Shown here one piece after another: positions 53,110 through 61,886 of a stretch of 64,000 bases of DNA. Each line of letters starts with the position of its first letter. The first letter of the stretch is position 1. Under the pieces are notes generated by a model that did not search any database, was not told the origin of the DNA, and saw only the letters and a list, made by a program, of their open reading frames with translations. The position numbers were made by a program, and so were the translations under genes. The stretch comes from CAVSVP01 sp963731125 (GTDB lineage Bacteria; Pseudomonadota; Gammaproteobacteria; Competibacterales; Competibacteraceae), in assembly GCA_963731125.1 (NCBI GenBank), contig CAVSVP010000036.1:1-64000 (forward strand), read 5' to 3'.

Positions 53110-54378
53110 TTATGGAGCATAGACCAGCACCAAGCCCTGGCCAGGATTCAGCTCATAGGAAAACGGTCTGGGCAGATAATCCAAGGGATACTCGGGCGAT
53201 ACGTCAACCAGCGGCCCGGTTGCCTGAACAAACTGGTGAAGGTTAGCCGTATGAAAATGCTGACGGTTCCAGAAATCTTTATTGAGAATAATCAATGCTT
53301 CTTGCGACGTTTCAGCGGACGCTTTCCAGAGTAATAAGATATTAGCGTTTTGATAGGGTAGAAAGCTGTTGATGGATTCTTCCTGGAAGACTTGGTAGCG
53401 CTTTTTAATGGTATTAACCTTATGAATAAAGTCACGCAGATCGACTTCCGTTTCTTCCCAGTCTTCAGGCCGCGTTTCCACCACATGGAGCCGTTTACGA
53501 AAACCGAATTCGAAACCGATAGGAATCATGACGCCTGTGGAGAACATGGCCGCGAATAAGTAGCGCTGTTTCAGGGCGGCGGTGTTGCCTTGGGACTCCG
53601 TCATTAGCCGTTCGGTATCGTGGCTTTCTGGAAAGCCGATGGAAGGGGCAATATTACGCAATAGGTGATACTGTTCTTTTAGCCAGCTACCTTCGAAATC
53701 CCACCACTTAGAGCTGTTGAAGATGTAGTCAAAGCCGGCCCGGGCGGTTTGTTTGGTCTCCTGAGCGGTACAGCCCAAGGTTTCTGCTGCAAAGATGGTT
53801 TCAGGATGGCGCTTTTTGATGTCGGTGATCAGGCGTTCCCATAGGGTGCGGGGCAGTTGATAAGCGGCATCGCAGCGGAAACCCTTAAAGCCAAGCTGAA
53901 TGAGGTGTTCTACGATCTTGCGGCAATATTGGTAAAGGCCCTCTGGATCGCTGGTATGCTCGTGATCAAACTGGATCAGGTCTCCCCAGACAACTTTTTC
54001 GCCGTTTTCAATGCAGAAAGGATGGGCAATGCTGCCATCGGGTTCGTGGACAAACCATTTCGGATGTTGTTTGGCGAGAGGCGAGTCAACGGCGCAGTGA
54101 TTGATCACCAGGTCTACCATCACCTGCAGGCCTAATTTTTCGGCAATCCGAATGGCGTCTTTAAGCTGCTTTTCTGGGGACGGGGCAGCGTCTTTGTCAA
54201 TTAGACGAGGATTTAACTGGAAATAATCGGCGATGGAATATAGGCTTTCCGACATGCCGGGTTTTTGCACGGGATTGACAAAAATCCAATCAAATCCCAT
54301 GGCGGCAGCCCGCTCGAGATGCGGCTCCCAGGCGCTGAAATTGCCTGCCAAAAGCGGAAATAAATTATAGAGAATCAT
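53110..54378 (-). CDS. GH13 alpha-amylase family enzyme
   Basis: A 422-residue (beta/alpha)8 enzyme of the alpha-amylase family. Region I is VDLVINHC (about residues 87-94), region II GFRCDAAYQLP (Asp nucleophile near 171), region III with the acid/base Glu in IFAAETLG, and region IV FPESHDTERL. The enzyme is short and lacks carbohydrate-binding domains. Its position upstream of glgA makes a role in maltodextrin or glycogen turnover likely. The precise reaction (hydrolysis or transfer) is open. Confidence 0.88.
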   Translation of the reverse strand: MILYNLFPLLAGNFSAWEPHLERAAAMGFDWIFVNPVQKPGMSESLYSIADYFQLNPRLIDKDAAPSPEKQLKDAIRIAEKLGLQVMVDLVINHCAVDSPLAKQHPKWFVHEPDGSIAHPFCIENGEKVVWGDLIQFDHEHTSDPEGLYQYCRKIVEHLIQLGFKGFRCDAAYQLPRTLWERLITDIKKRHPETIFAAETLGCTAQETKQTARAGFDYIFNSSKWWDFEGSWLKEQYHLLRNIAPSIGFPESHDTERLMTESQGNTAALKQRYLFAAMFSTGVMIPIGFEFGFRKRLHVVETRPEDWEETEVDLRDFIHKVNTIKKRYQVFQEESINSFLPYQNANILLLWKASAETSQEALIILNKDFWNRQHFHTANLHQFVQATGPLVDVSPEYPLDYLPRPFSYELNPGQGLVLVYAP

Positions 54379-54491
54379 GGACTTTACCCCCTTATATTTT
54401 TAGTACCCAAAGACCGATGCACCGGGCTGGATGACAAAGACTTTTAAAATAGTTGCTGATTGGATCATGTTTTTAACGCAAATGCTATCCG

Positions 54492-54520
54492 TTGGCGTTA
54501 GCTGGTGCATAATTTAATAC
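54492..54520 (+). promoter_or_regulatory. Candidate sigma70 promoter for glgB
   Basis: TTGGCG (54492-54497) and TAATAC (54515-54520) are separated by 17 bases, a good match to -35 and -10 elements. It lies in the divergent gap between the GH13 and glgB genes, about 180 bases upstream of the preferred glgB start. If this promoter is used, the ORF's early ATG would lie just downstream, so the transcript has a long leader or a longer protein. Confidence 0.4.
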
Positions 54521-54698
54521 GGTTTGCCATAGTGGGATGGATTTTCCAGCTACGCCGGTTATAGTCAACAGAATCGCGAATATGGATCGGCAGGCAATCG
54601 GCATGCAACGGAACGTGTGCCGGCGTTATACCATTTGGCATAGCTCAGGGAAGTGGTCTTTTGTATTCCTAACAACCTTGAGACATTGGATAAGACCT

Positions 54699-56870
54699 GT
54701 GACAAGTTCACCTCTTAACGAAGATTTACAGAGAATCATTGAAGCTCGCCATCACGACCCTTTTGCAGTACTGGGCAGGCATCCGCTAGAGGGGAGTGGT
54801 ATTGTAATACGAACCTTTCTGCCCCATGCCACCGAAGTCACCATCGCGGAAGGTGAGCGGCCTATGCAACGGGTGCCCAATACGGATATTTTCGAATGGC
54901 GTGGGGATTCCAGCGAAATTCCCGAGCGCTACCGTCTGATTTGGCGCGACGATCAGCATCATGAGCATATTTCTCATGATCCCTATTGTTTTCCACCGCA
55001 GTTATCGGACCTGGATCTGCATCTGTTTGGCGAGGGCAAACATTGGCATGCTTATCGATTCCTCGGAGCGCATCCGCGGGAAGTGGATGGCATAGCCGGG
55101 GTCATGTTTGCGGTGTGGGCACCCAATGCAGAGCGGGTCAGCGTGGTGGGGAATTTTAATCGTTGGGACGGTCGTGTCCATCAGATGCGGGTGCGCGGCG
55201 GTAGCGGGATCTGGGAATTGTTTATTCCTAATCTGATGCCGGCAACGCTCTATAAATACGAGATTCGCAACCGCCATACCGGCGCCATCTTTCTCAAGAC
55301 CGATCCGTACGGACAACGTTTCGAATTGCGCCCCGGTACCGCCTCTATCGTGGTGGCGGGCAATTCTTATACGTGGGGCGACGCCGCCTGGATGGAAAAG
55401 CGCCGGACGCAAGATTGGCTCCATACACCCATGTCCGTCTATGAAGTGCATCTGGGATCCTGGCAGCGTGGTTGGGAAGGTGAATTTCTGAATTACCGGG
55501 AACTGGCTAGACAACTTGTCGCTTATGTAACCGATATGGGATTTAGTCATATCGAACTGTTGCCGATAACCGAACACCCCTTCGATCCTTCCTGGGGTTA
55601 TCAGACCACCGGCTATTATGCGCCCACCAGCCGCTTCGGCGAACCCGACGATTTTCGTTATTTCGTTGATTATTGCCATCAGCACAATATCGGTGTCTTG
55701 CTGGACTGGGTGCCCGCGCACTTTCCCAAGGATGCTCATGGCTTGGCGCGTTTTGACGGCGAAGCCATTTATGAACATGCAGACCCCAGGCGGGGTGAGC
55801 ACCTGGACTGGGCGACGCTGATTTTTAACTATGGCCGTTACGAAGTCAAAAATTTCCTGCTTTCCAGCGCGTTGTTTTGGCTGGAAGAGTTTCACCTCGA
55901 CGGCCTGCGGGTGGATGCGGTGGCCTCCATGCTGTATTTGGATTATTCCCGTACGGAATGGATTCCCAACCAGTACGGTGGTCGGGAAAATCTGGAAGCC
56001 ATTGAGTTTTTGCGTGAACTCAATGCCGTGGCCCATGATCAGCATCCAGGCGCTTTGATCGTAGCGGAAGAATCCACCTCATGGCCGCAAGTGACCCGTC
56101 CCACCTATTTGGGTGGCCTGGGTTTTAGCCTGAAATGGAATATGGGCTGGATGAACGATACCCTGACCTATATCAGTGAGGAGTCTATTCATCGTAAGTA
56201 TCATCAGGACTTGCTCACCTTTAGCATGCTGTATGCGTTTACAGAAAACTTTATGCTGCCGTTTTCCCACGATGAGGTGGTGCACGGCAAAGGCTCTATG
56301 CTGAACAAAATGCCCGGCGATGAATGGCAGCGCTTTGCCAACTTGCGATTACTTTACACTTACATGTTTACGCATCCCGGTAAGAAGCTGCTGTTCATGG
56401 GCACCGAATTCGGGCAGGGCACGGAATGGGACAGCACCAGAGTACTGGATTGGTATGTCTTGGATTACGACTTCCACCGGGGTATGCAGGCGCTGGTGCG
56501 GGACTTAAATCGGCTCTACCACGATTCTCCGGCGCTATACACCTACGAGTTCGAATGGCAGGGTTTTGAATGGATTGACTGCCATGATGCGGATAATTCC
56601 GTATTAAGTTATCTTCGTAAGAAGGATGATGATGAATTTCTGGTGATGGCAGTGAATTTTACACCGGTGCCCCGCTACGGTTATCGTATCGGCGTCCCCA
56701 AGGCAGGCGCTTACCAGGAAATCTTGAATTCCGATGCGCACCACTATGGTGGCGGCGGAGTCGGCAACATGAATCCCTTAGTCGCCGATGAGCAATCCTG
56801 GATGAACAGGCCCTACTCTCTGGCAGTGACACTGCCTCCTTTAGGCGGCATTGTGCTAAAGCTGGCTTAG
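54699..56870 (+). CDS. glgB: 1,4-alpha-glucan branching enzyme
   Basis: 723 residues from the GTG at 54699, which gives the normal length and start (LNEDLQRIIEARHHDPFAVLGRHP). The frame is open to 54537, but that extension looks non-homologous. CBM48-type N-domains (about residues 20-215) precede a GH13 core with DWVPAHFPKD (region I), GLRVDAVASMLY (Asp nucleophile), IVAEESTSWP (Glu) and LPFSHDEVVHG (region IV). A beta-sandwich C-domain follows. It introduces alpha-1,6 branches into glycogen. Transcribed divergently from the glgA operon. Confidence 0.96.
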   Translation: MTSSPLNEDLQRIIEARHHDPFAVLGRHPLEGSGIVIRTFLPHATEVTIAEGERPMQRVPNTDIFEWRGDSSEIPERYRLIWRDDQHHEHISHDPYCFPPQLSDLDLHLFGEGKHWHAYRFLGAHPREVDGIAGVMFAVWAPNAERVSVVGNFNRWDGRVHQMRVRGGSGIWELFIPNLMPATLYKYEIRNRHTGAIFLKTDPYGQRFELRPGTASIVVAGNSYTWGDAAWMEKRRTQDWLHTPMSVYEVHLGSWQRGWEGEFLNYRELARQLVAYVTDMGFSHIELLPITEHPFDPSWGYQTTGYYAPTSRFGEPDDFRYFVDYCHQHNIGVLLDWVPAHFPKDAHGLARFDGEAIYEHADPRRGEHLDWATLIFNYGRYEVKNFLLSSALFWLEEFHLDGLRVDAVASMLYLDYSRTEWIPNQYGGRENLEAIEFLRELNAVAHDQHPGALIVAEESTSWPQVTRPTYLGGLGFSLKWNMGWMNDTLTYISEESIHRKYHQDLLTFSMLYAFTENFMLPFSHDEVVHGKGSMLNKMPGDEWQRFANLRLLYTYMFTHPGKKLLFMGTEFGQGTEWDSTRVLDWYVLDYDFHRGMQALVRDLNRLYHDSPALYTYEFEWQGFEWIDCHDADNSVLSYLRKKDDDEFLVMAVNFTPVPRYGYRIGVPKAGAYQEILNSDAHHYGGGGVGNMNPLVADEQSWMNRPYSLAVTLPPLGGIVLKLA

Positions 56871-57174
56871 GAAGACTAAGCGGACGCTGGTAAGGATCTC
56901 GATATTATACTGCGGCTCGGCTTGGGCGGGGACCAGGCCGGCTGCAGAAGTGGCTGTTGCAACGTTCGCTAACCTTTATGCACGGCCTGCAGTTTGGCAT
57001 CACCGCGTGTCATTTCCAGGGCAGTATTTACTGACTTGCAGTCCTGACCACGGAGTTGAGGACATGCGTCTATGGTTTTTTTTCACACGGATATTATGGA
57101 GTTTTTACCCACTATTTTTGTCACCGCTTCTGAATAAGCAGGCGTATGATTTTCCACAGGTATCTGAGGAAGTG
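56871..57174. other. Intergenic stretch after glgB
   Basis: About 300 bases. An open frame runs through it in phase with the next lipoprotein gene, but the residues look non-coding (no signal peptide, no family) and the real start is at the ATG with AGGA upstream. No clear terminator was found. Confidence 0.4.
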
Positions 57175-57612
57175 ATGCGAGTTAGGTTATTAGTTAATCT
57201 AATGATTATCTTGGCTATTAGTACTGCGTGGTTGAGCGGTTGTACGTCATTTTACTATTTGCGTCATGACATGTTGAAAGAGCCGTGTATTCGTGCAGCA
57301 AAAATAAAAATGACAAATGAATCTGCCGCTTGCCAGCTTCTGAGCGAAGTCTCCCTAAGGGAATATGAACAAGCGATTGCTGAGGCAGACGCTTGGATCG
57401 AAGCCAATCGACTTACGGATGCGGAGATTCAAAAGCTTCAGCAGGGGGATGTTTGGGTAGGAATGCTTGCAGCGGCTGCGGAGTTGGCTTGGGGGCCACC
57501 GCAACGGGTCGAGAAGGCGGCAAATACACAAGGAGAGGAGCAATGGTTTTATGAAGGAAGTAGACGGCTGACGGTTCAGAAGGATAAAGTTTTCGCGATT
57601 CAAATGGAATGA
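57175..57612 (+). CDS. Lipoprotein, paralogue 1
   Basis: About 145 residues. The ATG at 57175 has AGGA about six bases upstream and gives a proper signal ending LSGC. The upstream frame extension is not credible. The mature part is helical: CIRAAKIKMTNESAACQLLSEVSLREYEQAIAEADAWIEANRLTD, then QGDVWVGM and WGPP, and ends in a short beta segment (EQWFYEGSRRLTVQKDKVFAIQ). The end resembles the small beta-strand repeats of SmpA/OmlA-like lipoproteins (bind-and-hold modules). It is clearly paralogous to the next gene. Confidence 0.75.
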   Translation: MRVRLLVNLMIILAISTAWLSGCTSFYYLRHDMLKEPCIRAAKIKMTNESAACQLLSEVSLREYEQAIAEADAWIEANRLTDAEIQKLQQGDVWVGMLAAAAELAWGPPQRVEKAANTQGEEQWFYEGSRRLTVQKDKVFAIQME

Positions 57613-57799
57613 CAGACGCTCGAATACTGACTGGCTAGGTAAACGGCTAAAGCCATGGACTTATTCATTATGTCGCTGAAGTATTAATCGTTTTTGGCAT
57701 GAAGTGTGCTTCGCTTAGTAAGTGTGTTCTGCAGGTTGGTCGGTATTAGACCTCTTGCAAAAATGAACAAGGAATGTGAATTGGGTAAGGGAATACTCC

Positions 57800-58309
57800 A
57801 TGAAAGTGAAGACACCTCTGATCGTTATCGTTATTACCGTCTTGAACGGGGGACTGACCAGCTGTGGATCCGTCGGTTATCTGCACGCTGACGCGCTACG
57901 AGACTCCTGTGTCGAAGCGGCTAAACTGAACATGGTGAAGCACTCCGGTGCCTGTCGGTTACTGGAAGAACTTTCCTATAGCCACTATCAACAGGCGGTC
58001 GCCGAAGGTCATGCTTGGATTGCGGCAAACGGCTTGGATGATCAGCAAATTATCAAGATCCGCCAGGGTAAGGTATGGCTAGGAATGCCGAAAGAAGCTG
58101 CGCGTTTGTCCTGGGGGGATCCTTTTTATATTCAGATGCTCACCGGCGAGATGGAACCGCAGGAACAATGGATCTATGCGCGAGGTAAGCGATTGCAGAT
58201 GACAAACGACCAACTCGCTGCTGTGCATTATGGTTTTGCAGAAACGCCCGTAACGCCAAATTCGGTAGACAAAGGGACGCTTACCTTGCTATCAACGTCT
58301 AAACCATAG
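57800..58309 (+). CDS. Lipoprotein, paralogue 2
   Basis: About 169 residues from the ATG at 57800, which has AGGGA eight bases upstream. A GTG eight codons earlier is also open. Lipobox LTSC. Residue by residue it repeats paralogue 1: C(I/V)xAAK, CxLLxExS, YxQA(I/V)AExxAWI, QGxVWxGM, WG, EQW, and a final RLQMTNDQL-type strand. It adds a hydrophilic C-terminal tail of about 25 residues. The pair is a tandem duplication with clear divergence. Function is unknown; the C-terminal WG...EQW...strand pattern is like SmpA/OmlA lipoproteins. Confidence 0.75.
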   Translation: MKVKTPLIVIVITVLNGGLTSCGSVGYLHADALRDSCVEAAKLNMVKHSGACRLLEELSYSHYQQAVAEGHAWIAANGLDDQQIIKIRQGKVWLGMPKEAARLSWGDPFYIQMLTGEMEPQEQWIYARGKRLQMTNDQLAAVHYGFAETPVTPNSVDKGTLTLLSTSKP

Positions 58310-58393
58310 TTGAGCACAACCTCATCATAAATAGTATGGATTCCCAGACTGTGGTTTAGTGAAGTTAATGTTGCAATCCAGAAAGAAGGTCGT

Positions 58394-59293
58394 ATGTGGC
58401 AAGACGAGGTCAGGAACGTTGCATTGCATATCCGCCGGCGTGTATTTGAACATACCCTCAAAAACGAGGGAGGCTATCTAAGCCAGGCCTGCTCATCGGC
58501 TGATCTCTTAGCGACGCTGTATGTTAAGGTATTAAAGCTAGGTCCAAGCATTGCGCCACCGATTCCCCGGCCCTTTGCCGGAACGCCGAATGCGGGTAAT
58601 CCCAACAGTTTTACCGGCGCGGGTTATCATGGGAAAAAATGTCAGCATTGGGATAGATTTTTTATCAGTCCCGCCCATTATGCATTGGTTATCTATGCCG
58701 CACTTATTGAGACCGGCCGCATGGATGCCAAAGGCCTGGAGATGTTTAATCAAGACGGCACTAGCGTGGAAATGATCGGTGCCGAGCATTCACCCGGTAT
58801 GGAAGTGACCAGCGGCTCTTTGGGGCAAGGGCTTAGTCAGGCGGTGGGCGTCGCGTTAGCCAGACGATTACGCCAGGATGCGGGCCGGGTCTGGGTGTTT
58901 ATGTCCGATGGTGAATTTCAGGAAGGGCAGACGTGGGAGGCATTTGCGATCATGCACCATTACAGCCTGACCAACATGGTGGTGGTGGTGGATAAAAACG
59001 GCCAGCAGTGCGACGGTACGGTGGAGTCTGTGCTAACGCTAGGTGCATTGGCGGATAAACTGCGGGCTTTTGGTGCCCATGTTATTGAAATTGATGGTCA
59101 TGATATTGAAGCCGTGGCCGATGCCGCTGCTGTTTTGCCTGCCGGAGGCCCTTTAGTGGTGTTGGCACACACCAACCCGTGCCAGGGAATGGACTATCTT
59201 GAAAAGCGTCGACCTAAGCTGCATTACGTGCGTTTTGCATCGAAGACAGAAGCCAACGAACTGCAGCAAGCCATCGCCAGGCAACTGTATTAA
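58394..59293 (+). CDS. Transketolase, N-terminal (TPP-binding) subunit
   Basis: A 299-residue half-transketolase. The thiamine-diphosphate region reads FMSDGEFQEGQTWEAFAIMHHYSLTNMVVVVDKNGQQCDG (about residues 175-214), with the Mg-binding Asp and Asn. The usual GDG is SDG here. GSLGQGLSQAVGVALARRL (about 144-162) is the preceding signature. Split transketolases transfer two-carbon ketol units between sugar phosphates when paired with the C-terminal subunit, which lies 45 bases downstream. The ATG has AAGAAGG upstream. Confidence 0.92.
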   Translation: MWQDEVRNVALHIRRRVFEHTLKNEGGYLSQACSSADLLATLYVKVLKLGPSIAPPIPRPFAGTPNAGNPNSFTGAGYHGKKCQHWDRFFISPAHYALVIYAALIETGRMDAKGLEMFNQDGTSVEMIGAEHSPGMEVTSGSLGQGLSQAVGVALARRLRQDAGRVWVFMSDGEFQEGQTWEAFAIMHHYSLTNMVVVVDKNGQQCDGTVESVLTLGALADKLRAFGAHVIEIDGHDIEAVADAAAVLPAGGPLVVLAHTNPCQGMDYLEKRRPKLHYVRFASKTEANELQQAIARQLY

Positions 59294-59338
59294 TCTCAAA
59301 GTTGATCCCGCTGCTTTCTTTTCTTAGGAAAGTTTGCC

Positions 59339-60340
59339 ATGAACCTTATCACCAAGCCTTACGCCAGGGCTTTTCTTGAATTTGCCCGGAATAAACCAGA
59401 AGTGCTTTGTGTTTCCGCCGATTTAACCAGTTCCTGCGAAATCGATAACTTTCGCGATCAATTTCCAGAACGGTTTTTTTCCATGGGAATGGCAGAGCAA
59501 AATATGCTCAGTGTCTGCGGCGGTCTTGCTTTGGAAGGATATCGTCCTTTTGTTCATTCCTTTGGAGTGTTTCTCTACAGACGGCCATTGGATCAATTAA
59601 TCAATTCCACCGCCTATTCCAACCGCCGGGTGCGGTTGATGGGATTTTTGCCGGGAATCACCACCCCGGGCGGTGTGACCCATCAGGCCATCGAAGACAT
59701 CGCGGTGCTGCGCAGTATTCCCAATATGACGTTATTGGAAACCGGCGATGCAACCGAAGTGGAAACGGTACTGGAAGTCGCCGATGCCGTGGACGGTCCG
59801 GTTTATGTGCGAGTGTTGCGGGGCGCCGTGCCGCGCTTATTTAGCGAGCCATTTTGTTTTAATCGGTTAAGAACCCTTAGTCAGGGAAAGGACGTGATGA
59901 TCGTATCCAGCGGCATTACGACCGAAGAAGCCTTGCGAGCCACCAAGGCTCTGACTAAAGCGGGCATCAGCATCACCCATCTCCATGCCTCCACGTTAAA
60001 GCCCTTCGCCAAGGAGCAGTTTCTTGAGTCTATTACCGGCAGCGAACAAGGCATTATTACCATAGAAAATCATACCGTTGTCGGTGGGTTGGGAAGTATC
60101 GTCGCAGAGCTTCTCGCGGAAGCCGGTATGGGTAAAAAACTCATTCGTCTCGGTTTGCAGGATACCTTTGCCCATGGGGCGAGTCGGCCCTATTTAATGA
60201 AACACCTGGGATTTGATGCGCTAAGCTTAGTGGCTGCCGTTGAGTCATTAATGCATACTTCTTTTGGCATCACGGAAGCCCATCTTCAGGCAGTGCGCCT
60301 GGACGAAGTTCATGGCCTTACCAAAGAGGAAGCGTTATGA
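59339..60340 (+). CDS. Transketolase, C-terminal (pyrimidine-binding) subunit
   Basis: A 333-residue subunit with the pyrimidine-binding domain and the catalytic Glu in SMGMAEQNML (about residue 55). FVHSFGVFLYRRPLDQL follows, and GGVTHQAIEDIAVLRSIPNM is the family stretch near residues 111-130. The C-terminal domain (about 190-310) is the usual swivelling domain. It overlaps the RuBisCO-like gene by four bases (ATGA), so both are translated together. This coupling is the strongest hint that the two enzymes work in one pathway. Confidence 0.92.
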   Translation: MNLITKPYARAFLEFARNKPEVLCVSADLTSSCEIDNFRDQFPERFFSMGMAEQNMLSVCGGLALEGYRPFVHSFGVFLYRRPLDQLINSTAYSNRRVRLMGFLPGITTPGGVTHQAIEDIAVLRSIPNMTLLETGDATEVETVLEVADAVDGPVYVRVLRGAVPRLFSEPFCFNRLRTLSQGKDVMIVSSGITTEEALRATKALTKAGISITHLHASTLKPFAKEQFLESITGSEQGIITIENHTVVGGLGSIVAELLAEAGMGKKLIRLGLQDTFAHGASRPYLMKHLGFDALSLVAAVESLMHTSFGITEAHLQAVRLDEVHGLTKEEAL

Positions 60341-61452
60341 CGGATGAATGTTTTCGGGTGAATTATCGCATCTGCGGGGATGAGGCCCTTGCTCTGGACA
60401 AAGCCAGGACCATTTGTTTGGAACAGACGGTGGAACTCGGTGATGAGCTGATTCCGTCCGGGTTTATTCGAGATAACATAGTAGGGCGCATTGAGCGCTT
60501 TGACCCCGTGCAAGAAGGGCTATTCGAAGCGCAAATCAGCTATTCCGTCGCCACCTCGGCTTTTGAATTAACCCAGTTATTAAACGTTATTTTTGGTAAT
60601 ACCAGCATCAAAGCAGGGATTCGCGTAGAGAACCTTGATCTTAGTGACAGCCTGTTTAAAACGTTTTCCGGTCCGCGGTTTGGTATTCCGGGCTTGCGGG
60701 ATCGGCTCCATGTGCCGGATAAACCGCTACTCTGTAGCGCGTTAAAACCCATGGGAAAGTCTGCCGCAGAGTTAGCCCATATCGCCTATGCGTTTGCCTT
60801 AGGCGGCATCGACGTGATTAAGGATGATCATGGGCTGAGTAATCAGCCATTTTGTCCTTACCGGGAGCGGGTGCAAGCCTGTGCGGAAGCGGTGGCGGCA
60901 GCCAATCGTAAAACCGGCAAGCATTGCCTCTATGTGCCCAATGTGACAGCGCCGGCTCCGGAAATTTCCGCGCGAGTTCAGTTTGCTCAACAGGTAGGAG
61001 CGGGAGGATTACTGATAGCGCCTGGGCTGACGGGATTCGATACGCTGCGGGCATTGGCGGAAGACGAGACGGTTAAATTACCCATTCTTTCTCATCCGGC
61101 CTTGCTGGGCTGCATGGTAGTCAACCAAGACAGCGGCTTTTCCCATCGTGTGTTGTTTGGACAGTTACCGCGTATCGCCGGGGCAGATGCATCAATTTAT
61201 CCCAATTACGGAGGGCGGTTTGCCTTTACCCGCGAGCAATGTGAAAGCATTGCCCAGGGTTGCCGGACACCGCTGGGTAATTATCTTTCCATTTTTCCAA
61301 TGCCCGGTGGGGGTATGACCCTGGAGAAGATTCCCGAGATGCTGGATTTGTACGGCAATGATGTGATGTTTCTCATGGGCGGGGGATTGTATGGAAGATC
61401 TCCTGATTTAGCCGATAATGCCCGGTATTTTCTCTCGCTGGTAGGTCGGTAA
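60337..61452 (+). CDS. RuBisCO-like protein (form IV)
   Basis: A 371-residue member of the RuBisCO superfamily lacking residues for true carboxylase function. The equivalent of the first active-site Lys is present (SALKPMGKS, about residue 137). The carbamylated-Lys region reads GGIDVIKDDHGLSNQPF (about 152-168), keeping Lys and Asp but with His instead of the catalytic Glu. The loop-6 Lys is replaced (YPNYGGRFAF), and the phosphate region is PMPGGGM. KDDHGL is a feature I recall in form IV clades that include 3-oxo-isoapionate decarboxylases, so decarboxylation or isomerisation of a keto-sugar acid phosphate is plausible. It is coupled to split transketolase. Confidence 0.85.
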   Translation: MTDECFRVNYRICGDEALALDKARTICLEQTVELGDELIPSGFIRDNIVGRIERFDPVQEGLFEAQISYSVATSAFELTQLLNVIFGNTSIKAGIRVENLDLSDSLFKTFSGPRFGIPGLRDRLHVPDKPLLCSALKPMGKSAAELAHIAYAFALGGIDVIKDDHGLSNQPFCPYRERVQACAEAVAAANRKTGKHCLYVPNVTAPAPEISARVQFAQQVGAGGLLIAPGLTGFDTLRALAEDETVKLPILSHPALLGCMVVNQDSGFSHRVLFGQLPRIAGADASIYPNYGGRFAFTREQCESIAQGCRTPLGNYLSIFPMPGGGMTLEKIPEMLDLYGNDVMFLMGGGLYGRSPDLADNARYFLSLVGR

Positions 61453-61886
61453 AGGGTTTCTTTATTGTCCCCGGCAGTGGTCGTTATAGGGAAGATGCTG
61501 AAGCGGGTTAGGACAGTTCGGGGTTGCCCTCCGCCATCGAGCGGTGGTGACCAAATAATCCACTTACGGCAGGAATAGAACAGCCTGTGTTTGATTTGCC
61601 GGCAAAAGATTATTAAATTGACTGACTTTGCCTGGCGCTTCCAAAAGCGAATTAAGCTCGCTTTTTATGATAGATTGCGAAGGGTTATTCATCCTTCCAA
61701 TGAATCGATTTCTAATATGAGTAAGTAATTTTGGCTTTACATCATAGCAACTTGTCCACTAGGCCAAATAGGCCGTGAAAGGTTGTATTCGAGCTCGTTG
61801 ACCAACCATCATTGCATTGATTAGAGATATAAATAGCAATATGGCATGACGCAGCTTAGCTAACTGGTGATTTCAAAACTAGATAC
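61453..61886. other. AT-rich intergenic stretch at a composition break
   Basis: About 430 bases. The first 150 still resemble the preceding region. From about 61600 the DNA becomes strongly AT-rich and stays so to the end of the window. No RNA gene, terminator or longer frame was identified. Confidence 0.5.

Noticed and set aside
55002..56045. Minus-strand open frame of 347 codons
   Set aside because: It is antisense to glgB, which has all conserved GH13 motifs; the opposite frame shows none.
60337..61452. Genuine carbon-fixing RuBisCO large subunit
   Set aside because: It is about 100 residues shorter, the catalytic Glu after KDD is His, the loop-6 Lys is absent, and no small subunit or phosphoribulokinase gene is present.
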